Source: Acinetobacter pittii ATCC 19004 = CIP 70.29
GTDB taxonomy: Bacteria > Pseudomonadota > Gammaproteobacteria > Pseudomonadales > Moraxellaceae
Length of the DNA stretch: 64,000 bases
NCBI RefSeq assembly: GCF_000369045.1
Contig: NZ_KB849786.1
Location: forward strand, 789,906-853,905
Reading direction: 5' to 3'
Under the pieces are notes generated by a model, which saw nothing but the letters and a program-made list of their open reading frames with translations, searched no databases and was not told where the DNA came from. A program made the translations under genes and the position numbers. Positions 16,108 to 24,545 of this stretch are shown piece by piece (position 1 is the stretch's first letter; each line of letters opens with the position of its first letter).

Positions 16108-17115
16108 CTATTTATTATCAGTTTCAATTTCTCGCACAGCATTATGTACTTGTACTGGCTCAATATGCAGTAATTTCTTACCAAAACTACGTAGCCACCA
16201 TACTAGTTGAGATGTAAAAGGTACGGTTGCTGAAACTTCTACAATATTTTCTTCAAGCGGAGTAATTGTTTGGTCTTTACTTAACTGACTTTCATAAAAG
16301 GTTTTCGCAGTTTGCTCTGTCATGGTTAAGGTGAGCTGAATTGATTCGGTTGGTTGGTTGTAGTCCACTCTAAAGCCTAAAGCCCCTGAGTCAATATAAT
16401 GATCAATATCAAAATTAACTGGATGCAGTGCTCGACTGTCTAATACTTTTGCTGATTTAAAACGGTGCAGAGCAAATGTTTGAACTTCAGTTTTGTCATG
16501 TCGTGTGCAAATTAAATAAATGACTGCACCTTTTTGTACCAAAGCCAAAGGATTTAAAACATAAGTTCTGTCTTCACCCTGATTGACCCGTGCCCGATAA
16601 ACACATTCTATTTGCTTGTCTTGGAGCAAACCTTCATAAATTGCTTGTTGAGCATTTCGGTCAACTACAGGTGGAATTAACGGTTGGCTTGCCGGAACAA
16701 TACGTACACGGTTAATCCACTGTCTCACATTATTTTGTGTAGAGAGACTACGTTTGGCCAAATCGAACCATGGTCCCATCTCATCAAGCAGGCTCGGAGG
16801 AAGGAGGTGCTTAAGGTGCTCCTCAACCATCATAAAGGTTACCGCTTGAGAGCTTGTCATGTGAGGTAAGCTTTGAATAGGAGCGTCTGATTGCCACCGC
16901 CAGCCTTGAGGTACGGCTTTATTGCTCTCTATCGGAAAACGTTGAGCAATTTGATTTAAATCACGCTGAATAGTCCTTAAACTAATATCAATACCTTCAC
17001 GCTCAAGCATTTCTTGCAATTCACGGGTCCCGATCCATTTGCCGGTCGGGAGGCGAGACAAGATTTGCCATTGGCGATATAAACTATTCGAAGTTTCTTT
17101 TTCTATTACAGACAT
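16108..17115 (-). CDS. WYL-domain transcriptional regulator (YafY type)
   Basis: 335-residue one-component regulator. The N-terminal winged helix-turn-helix covers about residues 15-75 (LSRLPTGKWIGTRELQEMLE; GIDISLRTIQRDLNQIAQRF). The WYL domain follows at about 165-235 (IECVYRARVNQGEDRTYVLN; PLALVQKGAVIYLICTRHD). The eponymous W-Y-L here reads V-I-Y-L, a variant. A C-terminal WCX domain (VPFTSQLVWWLRSFGKKLLH) completes the family architecture. WYL domains sense small ligands or nucleic acid. The gene diverges from the Anbu operon across a 225-base gap, so it is a candidate regulator of it, but WYL proteins are not sigma-54 activators. Confidence 0.88.
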   Translation of the reverse strand: MSVIEKETSNSLYRQWQILSRLPTGKWIGTRELQEMLEREGIDISLRTIQRDLNQIAQRFPIESNKAVPQGWRWQSDAPIQSLPHMTSSQAVTFMMVEEHLKHLLPPSLLDEMGPWFDLAKRSLSTQNNVRQWINRVRIVPASQPLIPPVVDRNAQQAIYEGLLQDKQIECVYRARVNQGEDRTYVLNPLALVQKGAVIYLICTRHDKTEVQTFALHRFKSAKVLDSRALHPVNFDIDHYIDSGALGFRVDYNQPTESIQLTLTMTEQTAKTFYESQLSKDQTITPLEENIVEVSATVPFTSQLVWWLRSFGKKLLHIEPVQVHNAVREIETDNK

Positions 17116-17144
17116 AAGCGTAATACATCTATATCCAATTGCTT

Positions 17145-17158
17145 TGGTGTCAACACAA
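17145..17158. promoter_or_regulatory. Possible activator site upstream of sigma-54 promoter
   Basis: TTGGTGTCAACACAA is a short dyad (GTGT-CA-ACAC) about 138 bases upstream of the -24 element, the usual distance for an enhancer-binding protein. It only weakly resembles the NtrC half-site GGTGCA. Speculative. Confidence 0.2.
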
Positions 17159-17281
17159 TAAAAAATCTTTACAGATTTAGCAAGTTTGTCAGATTCAGTT
17201 TATAGCCCATTGGGTAAACGATGATAAGATTTAGAAGAAAGTTATAACAATGATGCCGTACAAGTATTACAGATATATAAG

Positions 17282-17298
17282 TGGCACTGAAATTGCTT
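17282..17298 (+). promoter_or_regulatory. Sigma-54 (-24/-12) promoter of the Anbu operon
   Basis: TGGCAC-TGAAA-TTGCTT: GG at 17283-17284 and GC at 17295-17296 are separated by exactly 10 bases, and the flanks match the sigma-54 consensus TGGCAC-N5-TTGCW. Predicted start of transcription is near 17308, giving a leader of about 33 bases before the ATG at 17341. Confidence 0.8.
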
Positions 17299-17340
17299 AT
17301 TTAAAAATGAAATATAGATAAATGATAAGACGAGGTGGTT

Positions 17341-18891
17341 ATGTCAGAACAAGAGCATGAATTACATCTAGATAATGATTTTTTTATACAAGAGCAGACA
17401 ACAACAGCACTTATTAACCCAACCTCTTTTTTAGAACATATTTCTGTGCAAACCAATCTCTTTGAGCAACTCAAATCACAGTTCTTTAATGAGATGCTTG
17501 ATGATGTAACGTCAAATGGTGCAGCTTCTAAAAAAATTGAACAATGGTTGAGCATCCGTACTTTAGATGAGTTAAAGGAGTTAAATACTCAAGCAAAACA
17601 GCATTTTCTTTATCATGGGATTACTTTTAATGTTTATGGTGATAAAGAAGGAACGGAGCGCACTATTCCTTTTGATTTAATTCCAAGAGTAATCGAGAAA
17701 AAGCAATGGGAAAAAATTGCCTCAGGCTGTGCGCAGCGTGTTAAAGCATTAAATTATTTCCTAGATGATATTTATCATGGACAACATATTTTAAAAGAAC
17801 AAATCATTCCCGAAGAACAAATTATGGGAAATGATGCTTTTCAGCCCCATATGCTTAAACATTCTTTAAAAGGAAAAATTTATTCACAAATTAGTGGGAT
17901 CGATATTATCCGTGATGGTGAAGGGGAGTTTTTTGTATTAGAAGATAATTTGAGAACACCTTCTGGCGTATCTTATATGATTGAAAGCCGAAATATTAGC
18001 CAGAAATTAATGCCTGAACTATGTACAGCCAATAATTTACAAGGGATTGAGCATTATCCAAAACTTTTAAAAGAAATATTGCAAGAAAATTCTTCTGCAG
18101 ATCAACCTTTTATTGTGGTGCTAACACCAGGGCGTTTTAACAGTGCTTATTATGAACATGCTTTTCTAGCGCGTGAAATGGATGTGCCATTGGTCACAAA
18201 TCGGGATTTATTTGTAGAAAATGATCAAGTATTTGTCAAAACTATTCGTGGGCGTCAAAAAGTAGACGTAATTTACCGCCGTTTAGATGATGACTTTCTA
18301 GATCCTTTAGCATTTCGACCAGACAGTGCTTTAGGTGTAGCAGGTCTTATGTCTGCTTATTTACAAAAAAATGTCGTGATTGCAAATGCACCTGGAACAG
18401 GCGTGGCTGATGATAAATCTATCTATCCTTATGTAGATCAAATGATTCAATACTATTTGGATGAAACACCAATTCTAAAAAATGTACCCACTTATCAGTG
18501 TCGTAAAGAAGAAGACTTAGATTACGTACTCTCTAACCTTGATCAATTAGTCGTTAAGGAAGCACAAGGTTCGGGCGGATACGGCATGTTGATTGGACCT
18601 AAAGCAAGCTCATGCGAAATTGATGACTTTAGAAAAAAATTGATTGCGATGCCACATATGTATATTGCGCAGCCTACCTTAGCTTTATCTGTCGCTCCAA
18701 CTTTAACGACAGGTGGGGTGGCTGAGCGTCATATTGATTTGCGTCCATTTGTATTGAGCTCACCTTATCGTACAGAGATTGTGCCTGGTGGCTTAACACG
18801 TGTGGCCATGCAGGCGGGTTCTTTAGTTGTAAATTCGTCTCAAGGTGGCGGTATAAAAGATACATGGGTTGTTGAAACATTACATTCCTGA
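17341..18891 (+). CDS. Circularly permuted type 2 ATP-grasp protein (Anbu operon)
   Basis: 516-residue protein of the circularly permuted ATP-grasp family (formerly DUF404/DUF407), predicted to form an amide or peptide-like bond using ATP. Family hallmarks are RTIPFDLIPRVI (about residues 102-113), SGIDIIRDGEGEFFVLEDNL, then RTPSGVSYMIESRN (about 183-216) and a late GSGGYGMLIGP nucleotide loop. The start is the ATG at 17341 behind GAGG; a GTG at 17335 overlaps that Shine-Dalgarno and is unlikely. It is the first gene of a four-gene unit with alpha-E, transglutaminase-like and Anbu genes, a conserved bacterial association. The substrate is unknown. It lies 33 bases after the predicted sigma-54 transcription start. 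Confidence 0.9.
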   Translation: MSEQEHELHLDNDFFIQEQTTTALINPTSFLEHISVQTNLFEQLKSQFFNEMLDDVTSNGAASKKIEQWLSIRTLDELKELNTQAKQHFLYHGITFNVYGDKEGTERTIPFDLIPRVIEKKQWEKIASGCAQRVKALNYFLDDIYHGQHILKEQIIPEEQIMGNDAFQPHMLKHSLKGKIYSQISGIDIIRDGEGEFFVLEDNLRTPSGVSYMIESRNISQKLMPELCTANNLQGIEHYPKLLKEILQENSSADQPFIVVLTPGRFNSAYYEHAFLAREMDVPLVTNRDLFVENDQVFVKTIRGRQKVDVIYRRLDDDFLDPLAFRPDSALGVAGLMSAYLQKNVVIANAPGTGVADDKSIYPYVDQMIQYYLDETPILKNVPTYQCRKEEDLDYVLSNLDQLVVKEAQGSGGYGMLIGPKASSCEIDDFRKKLIAMPHMYIAQPTLALSVAPTLTTGGVAERHIDLRPFVLSSPYRTEIVPGGLTRVAMQAGSLVVNSSQGGGIKDTWVVETLHS

Positions 18892-18913
18892 TTGTGGGTT
18901 AAAGAGGAACTTT

Positions 18914-19510
18914 ATGGTTTTACTCAATTCGAGTGCGCATCAAATATATTGGTTGGGCCGATATTTGATGCGAGTTAAATTTGCAGCTTCTTATTTACCC
19001 TTTACAGAAGATGAGAAAGCAACAAGATTTGCAGCAGCATTTGGTTTGGTCATAGAAAATGCTGAATTACTAAATCACTATATGTTAGACAAGAAGCAAA
19101 CATTTTCATTACTGAACCAGCTCATTATTGCTAAAGATAATATTCAGGAACTAAGAGGTATTTTGTCATCACATGCTTATGCAGAATTAAATAATGTGAT
19201 TAATACGCTTCAAGCTCAACCTGATGCATTGAGTAAAGCGGTCGAACAATGCACGCAAATACTAGAAGCGGAACATGAAGATGTTCGTTTATTTTTGCAT
19301 TTAGGCCAAAAAATAGAGCAATTTGATATAGAACTGCGTTTTGGAGAAGATTTATCTGTTCTCATACCAGAGCTAGATATAGTGGTGCAACAGCTCGTTA
19401 ATTTGAATTGGGAAAATATAGATGAAAATTGGCAAGCACTAAAGCAGCAACTTACGTGGGACGCTTACTATACTTTTACACAGCAGTTGGAAAATATGTT
19501 TGAGGGCTGA
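18914..19510 (+). CDS. Alpha-E domain protein (Anbu operon)
   Basis: 198-residue all-helical protein of the alpha-E family (formerly DUF403), nearly always encoded beside the circularly permuted ATP-grasp protein. The family start motif is seen as VLLNSSAHQIYWLGRYLMRV, with acidic helices throughout. The start at 18914 is chosen because GAGG lies 6 bases upstream. The frame is open from 18869, but that extension overlaps the preceding stop and does not resemble the family. The gap to the preceding gene is 22 bases, and the transglutaminase-like gene follows after 2. Biochemical role unknown; it probably works as a partner of the ATP-grasp enzyme. Confidence 0.88.
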   Translation: MVLLNSSAHQIYWLGRYLMRVKFAASYLPFTEDEKATRFAAAFGLVIENAELLNHYMLDKKQTFSLLNQLIIAKDNIQELRGILSSHAYAELNNVINTLQAQPDALSKAVEQCTQILEAEHEDVRLFLHLGQKIEQFDIELRFGEDLSVLIPELDIVVQQLVNLNWENIDENWQALKQQLTWDAYYTFTQQLENMFEG

Positions 19511-19512
19511 TT

Positions 19513-20292
19513 ATGAAATTGATGGTTAATCATCAAACGCATTATAGCTATACTGAAACTGCTCGGAACAGCATTCAGTATATTAAAATGATGCCTCAAA
19601 CATCGCCTCATCAACATGTTATGAATTGGGCAATTAGCGTGCCGGGTGAGAAAACAATAAAGAGAGATATATTTAACAATGTATGGATGACGGCTAGTCA
19701 GCGTTATCCATACCAACATCTTACATTTATGGCCCAAGGAATTGTTGAGCTTCAAAATGTAGAACTAGGTTGTGTAGATCTCTCTACACCTACAAATTTG
19801 TTTTTGCAGATGACAGGTGCAACTCGATGTGATTCGGAAATGTTGGACTTTGCCAAAAATATTGTAGTGGTCAAGGACCGACAGCATATTGCGTTATTAA
19901 GCGAATATATCTTGCAAAAAATACTTTATCAGCCTGAAAGTACTTCGGTTCAGACAACTGCGATTGAAGCATTTCATGCGGGTCAAGGTGTATGCCAAGA
20001 TCATGCTCACATTTTAATTGCGATGTGTCGTGCGCTACAATTACCTGCACGTTATGTCTCTGGTTATCTATTTGATCAAAACTATCCGCACCTTGCCAGT
20101 CACGCTTGGGCGGAGGTATTTTTAGAAAATCAGTGGTATTGTTTTGATGTAAGCAATCAGTTGTTTACACCCAAACATCACATCTACCTTGCAGTAGGAC
20201 GTGACTATCTCGATGTGGCACCTATTCGTGGCGTAAGAGAGCAAGGTGGAGTTGAGAACATGATGTCTGTGGTTCAAGTGTTGGCATGTTGA
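19513..20292 (+). CDS. Transglutaminase-like cysteine peptidase (Anbu operon)
   Basis: 259-residue cytosolic protein with the bacterial transglutaminase N-terminal domain followed by the papain-like core. The catalytic triad is Cys161 in QGVCQDHAH, His197 in ASHAWAEVF and Asp212 in CFDVSNQ. The C-terminal GRDYLDVAPIRG is typical of this subfamily. Such enzymes may hydrolyse or transfer amide bonds, and here probably act on the product of the neighbouring ATP-grasp ligase. GAGGG lies 5 bases upstream of the ATG, and the gene is 2 bases after the alpha-E stop, so it is translationally coupled. It precedes the Anbu gene by 16 bases. Confidence 0.92.
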   Translation: MKLMVNHQTHYSYTETARNSIQYIKMMPQTSPHQHVMNWAISVPGEKTIKRDIFNNVWMTASQRYPYQHLTFMAQGIVELQNVELGCVDLSTPTNLFLQMTGATRCDSEMLDFAKNIVVVKDRQHIALLSEYILQKILYQPESTSVQTTAIEAFHAGQGVCQDHAHILIAMCRALQLPARYVSGYLFDQNYPHLASHAWAEVFLENQWYCFDVSNQLFTPKHHIYLAVGRDYLDVAPIRGVREQGGVENMMSVVQVLAC

Positions 20293-20308
20293 ATGTAAAG
20301 AGAATGAA

Positions 20309-21043
20309 ATGACCTATTGTTGTGCGCTAAGATTGGAACAAGGTTTAGTGTTTATTAGTGACACAAGAACCAATGCAGGAGTTGACCATATTTCTGTGTT
20401 CCGAAAACTGCATACTTTCGGTGTTACCGGAGAACGTTTTATCGCCTTGCAAACTGCAGGTAACTTAGCAACAACGCAAGCTGTTATAGGTCATTTACAA
20501 AATGCCCTGACTTTGCAGCAAGAGCCTAATCTATATAGTGTTAATACGATGTTTGAGGCGGCTGAACTAATTGGCAAAACCTTAAAAACTGTTTTAGAGG
20601 ATATTAGTTCGGACACTCAAGAACAAATGAATTATGCCTGTAGTATTTTGGTGGGTGGGCAGATTAAGGGTGGTGACATGCAACTTTATAATGTCTATCC
20701 ACAAGGCAATTTCATTTGCGCAACTACAGATACACCGTATTTTCAAATAGGTGAAAGTAAGTATGGAAAGCCTATTCTGGATCGAGCTTTATATTATGCA
20801 ATGCCACTAGACGATGCATTACGTTGTAGCCTGATTTCTTTTGATTCGACTTTGCGTTCAAATGTTTCTGTTGGCTTACCACTTGATGCATTGGTCTACA
20901 TTAAAGATAGCTTTGTTATCCCCATGGGAAAACGAATAACCGAAGATGATCCTTATTTCTCACAGATTAGTAAACAATGGTCAGATACTCTTCGTCGGGG
21001 TTTACAGGAAATGCCAAAGCCTACAGATGATTACTGGCGATAA
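20309..21043 (+). CDS. Anbu, proteasome-like peptidase
   Basis: 244-residue Ntn-hydrolase-fold protein of the Anbu (ancestral beta-subunit) family, a bacterial relative of proteasome beta subunits and HslV. After Met removal the N-terminus would be Thr (Thr2 of the precursor). The conserved active-site set is visible: Thr2, Asp18 in FISDTRTNAG, and Lys33 in VFRKLHTF. No propeptide precedes the Thr. The family forms open helical or ring-like oligomers in published structures, and peptidase activity is weak or debated. It is the last gene of the ATP-grasp/alpha-E/transglutaminase/Anbu unit, followed by a terminator. The native substrate is unknown. Confidence 0.92.
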   Translation: MTYCCALRLEQGLVFISDTRTNAGVDHISVFRKLHTFGVTGERFIALQTAGNLATTQAVIGHLQNALTLQQEPNLYSVNTMFEAAELIGKTLKTVLEDISSDTQEQMNYACSILVGGQIKGGDMQLYNVYPQGNFICATTDTPYFQIGESKYGKPILDRALYYAMPLDDALRCSLISFDSTLRSNVSVGLPLDALVYIKDSFVIPMGKRITEDDPYFSQISKQWSDTLRRGLQEMPKPTDDYWR

Positions 21044-21060
21044 ATTTTGAATGTTTAAAT

Positions 21061-21091
21061 AAAAAAAATCCAAGCATGCTTGGATTTTTTT
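21061..21091. terminator. Bidirectional terminator, Anbu operon and alr
   Basis: AATCCAAG-CATG-CTTGGATT (21066-21085) between A and T tracts, between two convergent genes ending at 21043 and 21105. Confidence 0.9.
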
Positions 21092-21104
21092 TATATTTTA
21101 TTAT

Positions 21105-22181
21105 TTAAGTACTTTTACGAGTGGGGCGATTGCTTAATCGACAGAGTAATTCATATCCTATCGTTCCGTTTGCATCCGCAACATCATCAACTAAGCGATG
21201 TGGACCCCAGAGTTCAACTGGAGTGCCTAATTTTACTTTCATGCCTGTCACGTCGATTGCAATCATATCCATACTCACTCGCCCTACAACCGCACAGGGT
21301 TGTTTATCAATAGCGACATAGTTCGGTTTAATATAAGCTCGTGGATAACCATCACCGTAACCTATAGAAACAATTGCAATATCCATTGCTTGAGTGGCAC
21401 AGAAAGTTGATCCATAACCGACATGTTCATTAGTTTGAATATGGTTGAGTGCAATTACTTCTGCTGAAAAAGTCATCACTGGTTTTAAGTCAAGATCATG
21501 GACTGTTTGATCTGCAAAAGGTGAGGCGCCGTAAAGCATGATACCCGGACGAACATAATCAAAATGTAACTCTGGCCATTTATAAATAGCAGCAGAATTA
21601 CAGCAAGAAGCTAACACTGGATCACAAGCTTGTTTAACTTGTAGAAATTGTTGTTTTTGTTGCTCGTTAAGTGGATGGTCTACATCTGCATTTGCGAAAT
21701 GCATTGCAAGTACACAAGTAAATCCTTCAGATTTTAAAGTCTTAATAACTTCAATAATTTCTGGATTTTTAAAACCTAACCGGTTCATCCCACTATTAAG
21801 TTTAACCCAGACTTTTAAACCTTGATTGATGTACGCTTGTTTGTGTTTAATCAACCATTCAAACTGTTGTTGATGGTGAATGATACATTCAAATTTTTGT
21901 TTAATTGCAATTGGCATTTCATCTTCAGAAAATACCCCTTCAATTAAAGTGACAGGTTGTTGAAATCCTAATTCACGAATTTCCAAACCTTCTTGTAGGC
22001 AGGCGACACCAAAGGCATCTGATGCATTTAAGGCTGCTAAACAGTCTTTGATTCCATGTCCATAAGCATTGGCTTTTACCATACTTACAATTTTTGAATT
22101 TGTTGCGAGTTGTTTGACACGGTTTAAGTTATATTGAAGTGCATTGCGGTCAATATAAACTGTTGCTTGGCGCACCCTCAT
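21105..22181 (-). CDS. alr: Alanine racemase
   Basis: 358-residue PLP enzyme interconverting L- and D-alanine for peptidoglycan. The PLP lysine is Lys36 in MVKANAYGHG. The catalytic tyrosine is in HVGYGSTF and further cofactor contacts are in YVRPGIMLYGASPF. The length is typical (E. coli Alr 359). Two starts are possible: ATG at 22181, only 3 bases after AAGGAG, and GTG at 22175, 9 bases after it. The second has better spacing and would give MRQATVYIDRNALQ. It follows dnaB by 26 bases in the same direction, the dnaB-alr arrangement known in gammaproteobacteria. Confidence 0.95.
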   Translation of the reverse strand: MRVRQATVYIDRNALQYNLNRVKQLATNSKIVSMVKANAYGHGIKDCLAALNASDAFGVACLQEGLEIRELGFQQPVTLIEGVFSEDEMPIAIKQKFECIIHHQQQFEWLIKHKQAYINQGLKVWVKLNSGMNRLGFKNPEIIEVIKTLKSEGFTCVLAMHFANADVDHPLNEQQKQQFLQVKQACDPVLASCCNSAAIYKWPELHFDYVRPGIMLYGASPFADQTVHDLDLKPVMTFSAEVIALNHIQTNEHVGYGSTFCATQAMDIAIVSIGYGDGYPRAYIKPNYVAIDKQPCAVVGRVSMDMIAIDVTGMKVKLGTPVELWGPHRLVDDVADANGTIGYELLCRLSNRPTRKST

Positions 22182-22207
22182 TTACTCCTTTGGGCTAGAG
22201 ATAGAGC

Positions 22208-23653
22208 TTATTCTTCATCATCATATTGGCTGTAATACTCAGGAGAGAGATTACTAAATCGAGTATATTGACCTTCAAAAGCAAGACGAACTGAACCAAT
22301 TGGACCGTTACGCTGCTTACCAATAATAATTTCTGCAGTGCCGGCCTCTTTTGACTCTTTGTTATAAACCTCATCACGGTAAATAAACATAATTAAGTCG
22401 GCATCCTGCTCGATCGCACCGGATTCACGTAAGTCGGACATTACAGGGCGTTTATTTGGACGGTTTTCCAGACTTCGGTTAAGCTGAGAAAGTGCAATAA
22501 CAGGACATTGCATCTCTTTCGCCAATGCTTTTAAGCTACGAGAAATTTCTGAGATCTCGCCTACACGGTTATCACCCATGCCCGGGACTTTCATGAGCTG
22601 CAAGTAATCGACCATGATACAACCGATTTTACCATCATGCATTTTGGCAACACGACGAGCACGGGCACGAAGTTCAGTTGGAGGTAGGGCAGATGAGTCA
22701 TCAATATATAGATGCATTTGTTGAAGCTGCAAAATTGTGCCAGTCACCTTGGTCCATTCATCTGCATCGAGGTTACCAGAGCGTAAATGTCCTTGATGGA
22801 CTTTACCCATTGCGGAAATAAGACGCATCGCAATAGAGTCTGCTGGCATCTCCATTGAAAAGACCAGAGCAGGTAACTTGTTATATTGCAAAACACTCTC
22901 AACCAAATTCATGGCAAAAGTAGTTTTACCCATTGATGGGCGTGCAGCAACGATAATTAAGTCACCAGGTTGCATACCAGATGTTTTATTATCAAGTTCT
23001 AAGAAGCCAGTCGTTAAACCTGTAATATTGCCATCTAATTTTGAAAGCTCATCAAGCTTACTAATTACGTCTGCGGTAACAGAACTAATAGATTTAGGAC
23101 CAGCATCTTTTTTATTGTTATTGTGCTGTTCTGCTAATGAGAAAATACTTGTTTCAGCTAAGTCTAAAATTTCACTTACACCGCGGCCTTTCGTGTCATA
23201 AGCATTTTGCAAAATTTCAGTACTAACTTTAATCATGCTACGAAGCGTAGAAAACTCTTTAATTTTAGTGGCATAAGTTTCTAAGTTATAGAAACTTGAA
23301 GGTGAGTCAGCCATGAGCTGCATTAAATATTCTTCGCCACCGATAGCATCAAGTAAATTTTGTTTTAAGAGCCAGTCACTTACTAAGACAGCATCATAGG
23401 GTGAGTTTTCTTGTGCTAATTTCTCGATTGCACGAAAAATATATTTATGGCGAGTCGCGTAAAAATCATTTTCTTTGAGTACATCATTAACTTGTTCGAA
23501 AGATTCTGCAACTGTCATCAGGGCAGCTAGAACAGCTTGTTCAATAGCTAAATTGTGTGGGGGAGTGCGAAACTCTTTAAGTTGGCCTGATTCACTCGTT
23601 TTATTTTCTGTTGGAGATGAAAGCGCTAAAGAAGTGGCATTCGCCTGAGACAT
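22208..23653 (-). CDS. dnaB: Replicative DNA helicase DnaB
   Basis: 481-residue hexameric helicase that unwinds DNA at the replication fork. The N-terminal primase-interacting domain (FRTPPHNLAIEQAVLAALMT, residues about 28-130) precedes the RecA-like motor. Walker A is AARPSMGKTTFAMN (about 237-250), Walker B is IMVDYLQLM, and the C-terminal signature DLRESGAIEQDADLIMFIYR is present. The length matches E. coli DnaB (471). It is upstream of alr. No intein or insertion is visible. Confidence 0.97.
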   Translation of the reverse strand: MSQANATSLALSSPTENKTSESGQLKEFRTPPHNLAIEQAVLAALMTVAESFEQVNDVLKENDFYATRHKYIFRAIEKLAQENSPYDAVLVSDWLLKQNLLDAIGGEEYLMQLMADSPSSFYNLETYATKIKEFSTLRSMIKVSTEILQNAYDTKGRGVSEILDLAETSIFSLAEQHNNNKKDAGPKSISSVTADVISKLDELSKLDGNITGLTTGFLELDNKTSGMQPGDLIIVAARPSMGKTTFAMNLVESVLQYNKLPALVFSMEMPADSIAMRLISAMGKVHQGHLRSGNLDADEWTKVTGTILQLQQMHLYIDDSSALPPTELRARARRVAKMHDGKIGCIMVDYLQLMKVPGMGDNRVGEISEISRSLKALAKEMQCPVIALSQLNRSLENRPNKRPVMSDLRESGAIEQDADLIMFIYRDEVYNKESKEAGTAEIIIGKQRNGPIGSVRLAFEGQYTRFSNLSPEYYSQYDDEE

Positions 23654-23810
23654 AATTAGACCTGATGATAAAGAAATGTGTACACAAAGAGGCTGTAAAG
23701 CCGAGAACTATCTTAAAACAAAATTAAATAAACTACCTAATTAAAAAACCAATTAAACTGAAGAACTGATCAGGAATTAATATATCTTATTTTAAAATTT
23801 GAAACATAAA

Positions 23811-23840
23811 AAAAGAGCATGCAAAAGCATGCTCTTTTTT
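23811..23840 (-). terminator. Terminator of rpsF-rpsR-rplI
   Basis: AAAAGAGCATGC (23811-23822), loop AAAA, GCATGCTCTTTT (23827-23838), 12 bases past the rplI stop. On the minus strand it is followed by more Ts. Confidence 0.9.
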
Positions 23841-23851
23841 TTGATGAGAAA

Positions 23852-24298
23852 TTACTCAGATACGATAGTAACGAGAACTTCTGCAACAACATCATGGTGC
23901 AATTGGATTGCGATGTTGAATTCACCAGTGTGACGAAGCGCGCCATTTGGTAAACGAACTTCTGCACGGTCAACTGTAAGACCAGCATTCGTTAATGCGT
24001 CAGCGATGTCACGAGTACCGATAGAACCGAAGAGTTTACCTTCGTCACCAGCTTTAGCAGTGATAACGATGTTAACTTCGTTCAATTGTTCAGCACGTGC
24101 TTGAGCAGCAGCTAAAACTTCAGCTTCTTGCTTCTCAAGTTCAGCGCGACGAGCTTCAAAAGCAGCAGTGTTAGCTTCAGTAGCTGCAACTGCTTTACCT
24201 TGAGGGATAAGGAAGTTACGGCCGTAACCAGCTTTAACTGATACTTTATCGCCTAATTTACCAAGGTTCTTAATGCGTTGTAATAAGATAACGTCCAC
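23852..24298 (-). CDS. rplI: 50S ribosomal protein L9
   Basis: 148-residue large-subunit protein. The N-terminal globular domain has the L9 signature [20 protein letters not shown] and [18 protein letters not shown] long connecting helix ([20 protein letters not shown]) leads to the C-terminal domain ([16 protein letters not shown]). The length matches E. coli (149). It is the last gene of the rpsF-rpsR-rplI operon and ends at a strong terminator. Confidence 0.98.
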
Positions 24299-24306
24299 AG
24301 ATCACC

Positions 24307-24534
24307 TCACTTATGGTTGTCAGTGTACGGAATCAAAGACAAATAGCGAGCTTGTTTGATAGCAAGTGCTAATTGACGTTGATAACGAGCTTTAGTACCA
24401 GTGATACGGCTAGGAACAATCTTGCCGTTTTCAGTGATGTACTGTTTTAAAGTGTCGATATCTTTGTAGTCGATGTACGCAACATTCTCAGCTGTAAAGC
24501 GGCAGAACTTGCGACGACGGTAAAAACGTGCCAT
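24307..24534 (-). CDS. rpsR: 30S ribosomal protein S18
   Basis: 75-residue small-subunit protein that pairs with S6 on the platform. The start [20 protein letters not shown] and the core [20 protein letters not shown] are canonical, with E. coli length (75). It lies 11 bases after rpsF and 8 bases before rplI. The priB gene that separates rpsF and rpsR in enterobacteria is absent. Confidence 0.98.
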
Positions 24535-24545
24535 TGATGTTCTCC

